NCBI GenBank assembly: GCA_032718475.1
Contig: JAUCBJ010001639.1
Coordinates: 1 to 64,000 of the forward strand
Reading direction: 5' to 3'
Length of the DNA stretch: 64,000 nt
From: Nemertoderma westbladi
Taxonomy: Eukaryota > Xenacoelomorpha > Nemertodermatida > Nemertodermatidae
This document shows positions 33,401-41,194 of the stretch, in pieces; the first letter of the stretch is position 1, and every line of letters starts with the position of its first letter. The position numbers were made by a program, and so were the translations under genes. A model generated the notes under the pieces. That model was not told the origin of the DNA and made no database searches. It saw only the letters and a program-made list of their open reading frames with translations.

Positions 33401-33797
33401 ACAAATGGTTTAGTTCCGCAGGGTTGTTAAGTCTGGTCCTTTCCCGGTGGTTCCAACTTACCTGCTCCGCGTCCGTCCTTCTTTCCTTATAGTTTCGGGA
33501 CTTCTGACGTCTCATGTCTTCCTCTTCATTGCTTGACTCGGTGTCAGTCCTTAGCGCTCGCGATGGTTTGCGCGCCGAGGCCCTGACCCAAGCCTCCTCA
33601 ATAAATTTCTCGGCCGAATTTTCGAAATTGGGATTATGGATATTCGGGACAGGCGTCCTTACCTGAGGTCTATGTGGTATAGTCTCCTCCGATATGCGTA
33701 CTCGTTGACTAGGCTGGACTTTATCTAACTCAGGCCTGCTAGGATTAGAATTACTTCTTACCTGGGCTGCTTCCTTTAACCGTAGGTTGCTAAGCAT
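27492..33797 (-). CDS. BEL/Pao gag-pol polyprotein
   Basis: 2101 residues from ATG 33797; the frame stays open a further 59 codons back to the UGA that ends ORF1. Domains in order: DUF1759-like gag region (about 150-330, FMGNHKHWRTFKTYVDEQL); zinc knuckles (about 400-470: CQYCLLKE, CWACLAPGHVRRQC, CMECGRLHHK); aspartic protease DTAS at 573; reverse transcriptase with NFYMDDG (YMDD about 1111-1114); RNase H (LFSDASDTGFG, FYWTDASLV); H2C2 finger and integrase core with D1786, D1848, E1898; DUF5641-like tail (WREYYLPTISTRTKW). All catalytic residues are present and nothing interrupts the frame. Function: capsid, cDNA synthesis and integration. Hairpins 6 and 7 lie inside it. Confidence 0.95.
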   Translation of the reverse strand: MLSNLRLKEAAQVRSNSNPSRPELDKVQPSQRVRISEETIPHRPQVRTPVPNIHNPNFENSAEKFIEEAWVRASARKPSRALRTDTESSNEEEDMRRQKSRNYKERRTDAEQVSWNHRERTRLNNPAELNHLLTRNDATLRDIGKFAARQGLPTQQPQKFMGNHKHWRTFKTYVDEQLTNSTFTPNEKFNYLLQMLHREPRAIADNFVGNERAFELAMKTLSDIYGNKTKMAQSIVEDLGKGGRITTPLELLNLANAISNALDILRMVNLPHHGDHAEVLKSVIRRLNMRYRQKWRKLENKLEGQGKVLTLQHIHDMIATDAVAEMKSNFSEENMRESKPVTGKSMVSFDDDRTTVTFNSVDRYNSSTPAFRSDSRVWSGERLDRPRLKQQELPDGFVGCQYCLLKEVRSDDHKLDSCRRFKELNSEQRRVQVRTLDTCWACLAPGHVRRQCPNSKDGCMECGRLHHKLLHADFHTPTDRYLQRNPQRKGSKEPVSIRRNTYTSIQDDGYQPGSSDEDGESSAREVTCQGFTADSSSTSARTYLSSATSEIFSVIPVKLTGDKGSKRIYVMLDTASTLSYIDEEVARAVSSFQDAEEIQIELKSMHGVGDLKGHRISVELDSLLPRDQHTRQERKALPLDGFKCLAMKGFGRQLGKVPPMSPIAQEYFDKLRIPRHQVGYRNVSMLIGAEQLIAHQIWETRPAEPHVNGPHAHRTILGWYTRVPMSYEFTGGGKPMDRYDELQPITQPPLVEPPDIDEFRRTCIDHYSDFSESDEELIPDNVRLSEPLHNDRTDSEPEDYCYQTRGSGSAAHATYLTNVLTYTDIVEGQVAKYRDLDIFQYSEEELQKELIRQDLETGARTVEWLDRDAMEPGGYDLAMSTDEKRSLEMMEDTIRLLPTGHFEVGMLWRRQPPKLENNYNLALKRLNGVRARLLKNPGIREKYCAQINNYFAKGFAGKVEDPDLVTDQTYYLPHHYVTHPDKPDKVRVVNDCAAVYRGMSLNSELMDGPNLNNYLIGILLRFRQRRFAFTCDIEAMFHQVRACKADQDSLRFLWYENEDLSGPVVTYQMYVRIFGARDSPNGTLFVLKKTATAQIGKYPVEVIESILRNFYMDDGLVSKDTAEQAIEVAHGLQECLATGGFPLTKFTTNSEALLESFPVKDRGSGDIELGVEPIPMARVLGLAWNPNSDKFQVRVRFEPSSPDKILTKRICLSTLSRLFDPMNFISPVILQARACMRKIWLSDLEWDEPISPIHAKQWREWEAELHLLKNIDVPRSYFPNQLVFPADLELHLFSDASDTGFGMVAYLRREVSQDKFETAFVTSRSKTMPVKYMTVPRAELQAAVVSVEVSKQIIEELDTTLTLFYWTDASLVLVYIAADNIALKTFVANRRAQIVDFSTKEQWRHCPGVLNPADITSRGAMPAEFCQEESQEFWLHGPDFLTRTQEHWPERLKIVTNPMPEDAEVKVEKVSKSKSKAKLKSLERPEESLERPEESLERPGDLSDQQTYVTTRSGRVSYDIKPPLQTRRQSQLVSDGQKMTDTMDPLVSKPAGLDSKLPLVSGQPSLALESCSVYDKLLNSSASWLTICKRTAWLSRYILYLRLKHSKHLREPLSTNSERIRKLKQPLTEDEIDQAELKHLKHYQMCAFPKEFHLLSAQRPVLYKPLRKWSPLIHKGLICHRSRIQTVDINSQFRFPVIIPSHPIELQRAILWDIHKRLHHAGKLHCLSAARQRFILLQPSRAVGTMYDACLVCKRVNARVLEQEMAELPEARVQAYDPPFTNTGVDCFGPIEAKSGRLTHKRWGLLLTCMASRAILIERVADMSTKSLLLALKRFMARRGLVKAFYSDKGTNFVGGNSELNAAHKAAQNKEISAALLPQRVEWRFNTPESPWRGGSWERLVRSVKQAIAKTLPVNKQLTDDELVTAFIEIEHTLNSRPIAMLPDGVALTPNHLLMQSPAFLVPASEPISADLYSRKSWKVTQFVAYTFWEYWREYYLPTISTRTKWYKTVRSLQRGDYVLITEPIVKRKYWETGVILHTHPDVQNIVRTVTVKIRCKCPHPKKCKTNGLHTLDRPVQDIVLLEETRIETGDYNLSPASKQS
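29121..29173 (-). repeat. CCAAACC hairpin 6, inside gag-pol
   Basis: Core CCAAACC-CGCA-GGTTTGG (29138-29155). Outer arms GTTTC/GAAAC (29129-29133/29155-29159, overlapping the core edge) and CAATGGA/TCCATTG (29121-29127/29167-29173). Translated as SKPAGLDSK, between RNase H and integrase. Confidence 0.85.
31376..31391 (-). repeat. CCAAACC hairpin 7, compensated variant
   Basis: Core CAGACC-CACG-GGTCTG: relative to the family both sides of one pair have changed (A-T to G-C), keeping the stem. Translated YQTRGSGS, in the gag-pol linker before RT. Confidence 0.8.
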
Positions 33798-33937
33798 GTC
33801 CGTTATAGGTTGGATGTGCGGCGATATAGCTTGCGCTAAACTAGCACTTAACTCATCCCTCGTAATAAATTCCTGGCTAGGGTTCTGTTGTATAGTCGGC
33901 TCTATCTGAGTAATCCGCTGTCTCTCATATGATCCCT

Positions 33938-33971
33938 CTTCCGGTTTAACCCGGAAGTTCTCCGTCGAACT
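33938..33971 (-). promoter_or_regulatory. Two adjacent hairpins just after the ORF1 UGA
   Basis: In element RNA the stop UGA (33977-33975) is followed by CCC, then AGUUC..GAACU (33971-33967/33960-33956, loop of 6), then UUCCGG..CCGGAA (33955-33950 region to about 33939, loop GUUAAA). UGA followed by C is the leakiest stop tetranucleotide. Stop readthrough with a downstream structure is known in gammaretroviruses; here it is an inference from position alone. Confidence 0.5.
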
Positions 33972-33974
33972 GGG

Positions 33975-35801
33975 TCAGCGCTCCGTCCGCGTATTCCAAA
34001 CCCGCGGGTTCGGTTCGCCAAGTACTCGTCCCGTCGGAGTTTCTCTAAACTCTTCATCGTCGTGTTCGGTGTGTAGTGGTGCGATGTTCCGATGACGTGG
34101 ATTCTGCGCGATGGGTGAAGCACTAATACCAACTGGCGTGCGATATGTAGAGAACGGTTTAGCGATCCGTGTACTCGTAATAGCTGGACCGGGTATAGGA
34201 ATTCTGGTCGTCGTCGACTCGCGTATGGTCGGAGTTCTCGCTTCCTGTTCGGCCTTCTGCAGTGCGAACAGTTCTCGCAACTCAGTACCTACACTCGCCC
34301 CACATTCTTCGATCATTCGCATCCCCTTCTCGGCGATTTCGTTCGCCTTCCTAGTCCGTTCTTCGCTTTCTAAACTTAATCTCGCACTTTCCAACTGCGC
34401 CAGTTTACGTTCTTCTTCTTCCCTCGCTCGTCTCGCTGCGCCCTCTTCTTCTACACGCGCCTTCTCTTCATACAACGCCCGTCGCTCCCTCTCGCGCTCA
34501 AGTTCGCGCTCCTTGCGCACGCGTTCGAGTTGGAGTTCGTATTCCTTTTGTTCGCGTTCCTTCTGTTCGCGTTCGAGCTGGAGTTCGCGTTCCTTCTGTT
34601 CGCGTTCGAGCTGGAGTTCGCGTTCCTTGCGTTCGCGTTCCGCTTGCTCGCGCTTACCTTTCTCTTCCAACTCTCGCAACTTTGCGTCTAACTTACGTGT
34701 TCGCTCCCGTTCCCACTCGGCTTCCTTCCGTGCTTCCGATGCACGCAAAACTTCCGCCTGCTGTTCGTCTAGTCGGCGTCTTCTCTCCTCTGCCGAGTTG
34801 TGAGAAACAAGGGATCTAGCACATATTACCTTACCTCGCGCGTGACTAACCTGGGAATCGCCGCTGTCTCTAGATGCATCATCGGGTGGAGTCAACGTCC
34901 TCTGTTGGATGTTCTCCGTCGTCGGTAGCACCTGGCCCGGCACCACCACTCCATTCTGCATCAGCCAGCTAGTAACTTCCCTTTGATACCTGCGCTCCTC
35001 CTTGTCTTGGATCTCTTCTCGCTCCACTAACTCTCTCAGCTCTGCGTCACTCACTTGAGTCGCCTGCGCTTGTGATGTCCATAGCAGCCAGTTCTCCGTC
35101 CTAACTCGTCGGAATCGCTCCGATAACTCGCGGTGCTCTAACAAGGCTGCTAAAACCCTGTCGTAAATCCTCGTTGCTACGTCGCTCGACTGAGACTCTA
35201 CTGCCTTCTTCGCTAGGACTGCAAGCTCCTCCGTCTGCTTGAATAACGCTGAGTTATATCCTCTTCTAATCTCTACTAACTCTACCCTCCCGATGTTCGC
35301 TGAGTCAGCTAACATCTTCCTTACCTTGTCCGCCGTCCGGGTTATATGTCCGGCGTGCGCGCGAAGTTTCTTCTTTATCGCGATATCAAGTTCTCTCTCG
35401 CTTACCTGACTCACACTCGGTGGACTTGAAGGATTATTTCGGGAACTACGGGTACTCCTTACAGCCGTCGGGACCACGGCACTTACCATACCCACAGGTC
35501 TGGAAACCGGGCTCCGGGCTCTCGCTTCTGCTACACTACCCTCCCTATCACTCACCTCTGTCCGGGCTGCCGTACAGTCCTTCCTTACAGTAGCGGTAGG
35601 GGATCCTAATACTATTACCTGAGGTTGTTGTTCTTCCTCACTAGTCACTGTCTCGTCCTCCTGTTCACTTACGTCAGCGTCGCTCGCTGCGTCGTCATAG
35701 TCGGCATTGTCGTCAACAGTAATATTGACGCTATCGTCAGTCGGCGGTCCAGCCGCCGTCTCGTAGCTGTCCTCTAGTGCCTCCTTGTCTGAGACACTCA
35801 T
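33975..35801 (-). CDS. ORF1: coiled-coil protein in frame with gag-pol
   Basis: 608 residues, ATG 35801, UGA 33975-33977. The N-terminus is acidic (about 20-70); residues 330-480 are an Arg/Glu/Gln coiled-coil with internal ELQLEREQKER repeats (DNA repeat at about 34530-34640); the C-terminus has Pro/Thr-rich segments (GIPIPGPAI-like). The gag-pol frame is the same frame, separated only by the UGA, with 59 open codons before the first gag-pol Met. It may be an N-terminal gag extension normally fused by readthrough, or the fusion may have been broken by one base change. No known domain. Hairpins 8 and 9 lie inside it. Confidence 0.75.
   Translation of the reverse strand: MSVSDKEALEDSYETAAGPPTDDSVNITVDDNADYDDAASDADVSEQEDETVTSEEEQQPQVIVLGSPTATVRKDCTAARTEVSDREGSVAEARARSPVSRPVGMVSAVVPTAVRSTRSSRNNPSSPPSVSQVSERELDIAIKKKLRAHAGHITRTADKVRKMLADSANIGRVELVEIRRGYNSALFKQTEELAVLAKKAVESQSSDVATRIYDRVLAALLEHRELSERFRRVRTENWLLWTSQAQATQVSDAELRELVEREEIQDKEERRYQREVTSWLMQNGVVVPGQVLPTTENIQQRTLTPPDDASRDSGDSQVSHARGKVICARSLVSHNSAEERRRRLDEQQAEVLRASEARKEAEWERERTRKLDAKLRELEEKGKREQAERERKERELQLEREQKERELQLEREQKEREQKEYELQLERVRKERELERERERRALYEEKARVEEEGAARRAREEEERKLAQLESARLSLESEERTRKANEIAEKGMRMIEECGASVGTELRELFALQKAEQEARTPTIRESTTTRIPIPGPAITSTRIAKPFSTYRTPVGISASPIAQNPRHRNIAPLHTEHDDEEFRETPTGRVLGEPNPRVWNTRTER
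33996..34013 (-). repeat. CCAAACC hairpin 8, 6 codons before the ORF1 stop
   Basis: Plus-strand CCAAACC-CGCG-GGTTCGG. In element RNA the odd pair is G-U, so the stem holds in the RNA sense only. Translated as EPNPRVWN. Confidence 0.8.
35486..35503 (-). repeat. CCAAACC hairpin 9, inside ORF1
   Basis: CCATACC-CACA-GGTCTGG, one mismatch in the stem. Most diverged copy. Translated as SRPVGMVS. Confidence 0.7.
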
Positions 35802-37097
35802 AGTCTAAATAATATTTGCCTTCCGGCAAAATATCTCGCAAAAGTTCGAGATATTATTATAATTTAACCGAAATACGGTCAAATTATTTGTCAAATAATC
35901 AGTTGGTCCAAAATGTCAAATAAATTCACAATGCAATATTGTGAATTTAATGGGGTATATAGTTATAGCAAATACTAGCACAATATTTAAACAAAAATAT
36001 TATTATATAGCTATTATATAGCATTAAATACCGGTATAGCACAAAATAACCTTGAATCTAATACAAAATATTCAAAATATACTTGCCGCCCGAATATTTC
36101 TAATTTTATATATATATAGCTCTAATCAACGTAATTTTAATTTCAAATATTATTATGTATCCACTAGCGCGTGGCTACATCTTCGGGTTGCGACTCTCTC
36201 TAACTCTCTCTCTAACTTGAGCGATTCAAAAAACCATGGCCGGCTAAACCTAAATATCCTAACTAATAAATTGAGTTCAGCTTCGCAGTTAAACAACCGG
36301 TAATTTTTTACTGCTTCCACAAACAGTATGGTGCCAACAGAACAACTAACCTTGTTTGCTGTGAGATTCCACGTCCGCGTCCAAAGATTCAGGCCCTTCG
36401 CTGATTGCAAACCGAACCCGCAGACCCACACGAACCCCAAACTCAGAAGTTCCGTCTTGCCATGTATCTCCAGATGGTATAAAATAACTAAGCGGTTACC
36501 TAACATACCGGTACAAAACTCTAGAATTTTACAAAATAATTTTGACCGAAACTGAATTCTCGCAAACCTAGCTAATAATTTTCAAAAAACTTACTAATTA
36601 CAATTTGCCCTAAGGCCTAAGGAACTGCTGTATTCGCAATTAGCAAAACGCACTACTGTACATCCACTGTATGCAGTACAGTAAGTAAAACAGTACACCA
36701 ACCTAACAGCCTAATGATACTGTGTATGGTACGGCAAAACAAATGTCCTTCTACCGTACGCAGTAATAACAATCAGCCTAATGTACTACTGTACTAGTGT
36801 ACGCAGCCAGTGAATACAGTAATCTAAACTAACAACCTAATAGAATAACCAATGTCTTACTGTACGCTAGCCTATAGCCTACAGCAGACGATCACGTGCT
36901 CCAATTTATTGCCTAATACTATGATACTCTAATCAGCCTAAGAACACTCTATTGACCGCTGCAAGCAACAGCCAATAGCGCGTATTACTGATACGAAGTA
37001 TCAGTAATCTAAACTAACAGTAGTCTAAACTAACAGCCTAAGAATACTCTATCTGCCTTACTGTACGCAGTGCAGCAAAGCAATATACGCGTATTAC
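35802..37097 (-). other. BEL/Pao 5' leader
   Basis: About 1.3 kb between the 5' LTR and ORF1. 36650-37080 holds diverged repeats with CAGCCTAATGNTACTG and TACTGTAC. No TGG-starting primer-binding site is seen in the first 40 bases after the LTR. A 15-bp direct repeat (36979-36993, 37088-37102) crosses the LTR junction. A 117-codon frame (36153-36506) has no recognisable domain. Confidence 0.7.
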
Positions 37098-39252
37098 TGA
37101 TAAACAACCGCGACCTCTATACTAACAGCAGAACTGTTGAACAGACAAATACTGGTATACTTCTCTGCCAACCTAATAAGTTCCCGCCTAACCAATAAGA
37201 CACAAAGACTGCTCTACTGTTAAGTAAAGGGGATCAGGAGCGTGCTATTACTAAATTGTAAGGGTTGCTAAATACAAAACCGCTACTTACCGTTAGATGG
37301 CGCTAATCTGCCGTCCACTAATATATTTTACTAATTTTACACAACTCCTGCAAAATCGCTTGTTCCTTTCTCTACCGATTGCTCGATAGAGAGCTAACTG
37401 TTCGAATCTATGAGCCACGCGGGAGTAACCAAAACAATAAACCCGAGTCGGCTCCCTAAGCTTACTTAAGACGAGTGCGAGAGGCCTTGCACTCAGAGTA
37501 TTCTTACGCCTAATTTTATCACTTATTAAAGCACGCTATTACCTACGTCTTTCTAATCGCGAATACTAGAGGTTCCCTAACGTAATGTGTGAATGCGAGA
37601 ATATTTAAAATATCAAAATGGTACAGTATCTGTTTCTACGTGGATAATACCACCCCGGGTCTAAAACTGCCCGCGACTGGCTTTAGGCCAGCAAAATTAC
37701 TAGCGTATCGTGCGTACCGAATAGTGCGTTCTAGCTGATTGCCCGCTAATGCAAATAACCGCTCAGCGTGAATAGTTTACAGTACACTAATTATTACCTT
37801 AGCTACTCTCCGCTATGCTGCGTACTAATTCTTAATTTTTTACTAATTAATTACAGTCACGAATATTTAACAGCGTACTAATTACTAAGAGTTCCAGAAT
37901 ACGTAATTCTAATTTATCACGCAACAGGTTTCGATAGTAATAGCCTAATTTGCCGTATTACTTTGACCTAATCAATAACTAATCATTGTAACTAAGAAAT
38001 AGAAATCAATCAAAAGAAAAGAGCGCCTATCTAAGCATTCGTGATCTTAGGCACACTTCAATAACACACCAATCAGCGTTAGAAATCACAGTTTACAATT
38101 GTGCAATTCACTACTCGTACTCCACACTCAACGTTTTAATACGCGCAGGCCTCTCCCGGGTACATCTAGGACTCCTAACTAACCCAATTCCTGCCCCCCT
38201 AATACTAAATAGAGACAAAATCTGGATCATCAGCCCCCTAATTACTGTACCGGCGATCGGTCTGCGTGCCGCAGTGCAAGTTACCCGCCCGCAACGGTGA
38301 CCCTGGCCAGCGTTGCTCGCTTTGAATCCTCCGCTCTCTCCTAGTCGCTCAACCCCCCGATGCGCCCACCGCCCACTGGCACCTTAGCTCTCCATGATGC
38401 TAATAGCTACCGTAGCGGCGCATGCAAATCACAAAGTCTGACAGTCTCAGAATCCCTTAGGATTATTGCGCAGAAAGAATCACATAGAACCATTAATCAA
38501 AGGTAGAAATCATAGTTCAATTGTAATTAGCAGCAATCAAAGGAATTATTGAGAAACACAAGCAAGTAATCGCACTAGCAAATCATTTCACGAAAATTAA
38601 TCAAATTAGCAAATTGCAGAAAATATCCAGAAAAAACAGCAAGACAGGTGCTAGGGCTAGGTGTCATGTGATGAGTAGAGTTGTTGTGAGGCTCTACCGG
38701 CACACCGCCAATTTATAGGTGATCCGGATGGGGTGATGCAATAGGGTGACTCAATCGCTTTCTTATTGGCTCTCCAGTCCGTGCTAGCACTAGACCAACC
38801 TGGAAGCAGCTAGTCCAATAAGGAGGCCGGATTGTAGCCCTATTTGCTTCCCTTCCTCGAATTATTACCATATATGGTAATGGTTCACGTCTCTGGCTGC
38901 TGAATGGCCAGGACAGCGTCCCTATATGCTAGCCCTACTAAAGCTAATATCAGCAAGCACTGAATCCAGGGTCCGAATAAACTTACCCTGGAACTATCTA
39001 CATATAACCTAATACAAAATTACGTAGGTAGGGCTACATACTATACAAAATGGATGGTTTCAAATATATGGGCGTTTTGATTTCCCTACCTAAATACCAC
39101 TGCGTTATTATGCCTTATCTAAAATATCATGCTGCACAACGGACTAATATTACGTACAGTATAACGGACTAATATTGCATACTGCATAACGGACTAATAT
39201 TGCATACTGCATGATGACTAATATTATGGATACAGCGCCATATACCGTAACA
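37098..39252 (-). repeat. BEL/Pao 5' LTR
   Basis: 2155 bp, TG..CA ends, near-identical to 20313-22467. In element sense it holds the promoter and polyadenylation site; no clear TATA box was pinned down. Confidence 0.95.
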
Positions 39253-39563
39253 AGCTACAAAACGAGTTGTAATAGCAACTGTGCAGTACAGTACGTAGTT
39301 GTACTTTCTTATTAAGATACTTATTTTCCTAAATAATTTTCTACTTTTAACAAATTAATTGCACAAAATGTAATAAAATTAAAAATTCACTAAAGAATTC
39401 CGACGTTAATTTTGATACCTATCTATCAAATATCCTAAATGATATTTTGATATGGATGGTAAAGATTCCTCCTTAAAATTATAAAGGAATTCTACTGTAC
39501 AATGATGTTGTTCCCACTAGGGGCAACAGCATTAATGATTCTAATACAATTTCCCGTTTGATC

Positions 39564-40025
39564 TTATGAAACGAGTTTTGAGTTTTGTCTTGTGGCGGGT
39601 CTTTGTGCCGCTTCCTTGATTTTAGGAAGTTTATTACTACATTTCTCCGCTTCCTTAGTCATACTCCGTGTTTGGCGAGGCTCGAATTTTATTTCATCTC
39701 GCTGATAATGTTGACCATAATCATCACTTTCCTCCCTGGCTATTTCAAGGAGACAGAGCCTCTGAATTGGTCGTTGTAACTCGCTCCCATTTATTGTCTT
39801 CACATTTACTGAGCGCACTAACCCATCTTGAGATGAGTTAATTTTAGTTACAACTACAGTCAGCCAATGTTGACGACTGACATTTTCATTTTCAAGGAGA
39901 ACTAAATCTCCTAATTTGAGATTATCTTTTTTGGCAAACCATTTCTTCCTTATCATAATGGAGGGAAGATAAAATCTAATCCAGTTTTCCAAAAAAGTTG
40001 GGACAAGTACTGCATAACCTTCCAA
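39564..40025 (-). pseudogene. BEL/Pao relic: DUF5641-like C-terminal domain
   Basis: Frame with LENWIRFYLPSIMIRKKWFA and LGDLVLLENENVSRQHW, as in the BEL/Pao integrase C-terminal domain. Stop at 39564. Frameshifts separate it from the integrase core just upstream. Confidence 0.85.
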
Positions 40026-40154
40026 GTACGTCAGGAAGTTAAATCACTCTCTTCAATTTCTGAGACAGGCAATAATACAGCAGGTCTCAGAAACAGGAAG
40101 TGCGCAGGGGTAAGGACTTCAGATCCGAAGTCATGCGAGTCAGAGGTCGTGAGT

Positions 40155-40854
40155 TTAGTACTGCTTCGATTCGATTTCAACCAATAAAGTATTAAGGGTT
40201 ATAAGGGTTTGATCAGTAAGATAAACCCTAACTGGTAGAACTTTATAAATAGCTGCTTTGATACTTTTAATAAGGCGTTCAAAAGCTCCCCCACGCCAAG
40301 GTGCTTTAGGGGTGTTAAACCTCCACTCCAGATAATGAGACTTAACTGTCTCAATGATCTGAGTTTCATTCCAGTCTTCAATCTGTCTTTTTAATTCTGT
40401 TCCACTCGCAATAAAATTTCCTCCACAGTCAGATCTGATAACTGCGGGAGTGCCTCTTCTAGCAAAAAAGCGACGCAGACATAATATGAAACTATCCATT
40501 GTGGCATCATTTACATAGTCTAAATGTACAGCCCTGCAACTAAAGCAGGTAAAAATCACAGCCCAGCGTTTAACATAGCTACGGGCTTTTTTAACCATAA
40601 AAGGCCCCATCAAATCGCATCCAGTCTGACGGAAAGCAGGTTCAAAGGCAGCCAGCCAGCCTCTCTGGTGGCAAATTCCCTTGAAGTTGATTAACAGGTC
40701 TAGCATGGACTTTAAGACAAGTATGGCAGTTTGCTAGCATAGCTTGGACTGTTTTCCATGGATTGATGAAGTAATTCCGTAAGATATTCATAATATGATC
40801 GAAACCAGAATGGTATGTCATAATAATATGCACATCCAGGAACAGGTTTCTCAT
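40155..40854 (-). pseudogene. BEL/Pao relic: H2C2 finger and integrase core
   Basis: 40642-40854 keeps HTCLKVHARPV of the zinc-binding region; 40155-40706 keeps the core GCDLMGPFMVK, RSDCGGNF and FNTPKAPWRGGAFERLIK (D, D, E all present). A frameshift lies between them and another after TLLVEIES. Confidence 0.9.
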
Positions 40855-41194
40855 ATTGTGAGAATGACTTATTAGAAAAGGGAACTTAGAGTCTATACTG
40901 ATAGGAGCATACAGTATGTTAACCTACCTCCTACTCTAAGAAAGCCATCTAGCATTACAGTAGAGTATTTATCAGGAATAAATTCCACTTCGCTACTAAG
41001 TAAAGAACTATATTCCTTAGGATGTTGTTCCCTTTGAGTCAAACGAATCAATTGATTCTCTGTCTGAGCTGATTCACTTTGAGTCAGATTAATGAACAAA
41101 TCAGGATTAGATTTCTTATTAGGTGATTTTAAACCCAAATTTTTGTTATGAAGTTTATATAGGTGAAAATGATATAATATTTTCCACCAAGTCA

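Larger units (their letters stand above)
20313..39252 (-). mobile_element. Giant BEL/Pao LTR retrotransposon, 18.9 kb, near-intact
   Basis: Two 2155-bp LTRs (20313-22467, 37098-39252) begin TG and end CA, and AGCTA is duplicated at 20308-20312 and 39253-39257. The internal part of 14.6 kb is read on the minus strand: leader 35802-37097, ORF1 33975-35801, gag-pol 27492-33974, ORF3 25712-26734, ORF4 23027-25639, then 3' region to the 3' LTR. The integrase/RT order (PR-RT-RNase H-IN), DUF1759-like gag and DUF5641-like C-terminus place it in BEL/Pao. Usual members are 5-10 kb with one ORF, so the long LTRs and extra ORFs are unusual. I noticed only one base difference between LTRs (20777 G, 37562 A) without a complete alignment, which suggests a recent insertion. 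Confidence 0.95.

Noticed and set aside
34111-34803. 230-codon plus-strand frame opposite ORF1
   Set aside because: Antisense of the Arg/Glu coiled-coil repeats, giving a Ser/Arg-rich artefact.
36153-36506. 117-codon minus-strand frame in the retroelement leader
   Set aside because: No domain, no conservation evidence; leader is repetitive.
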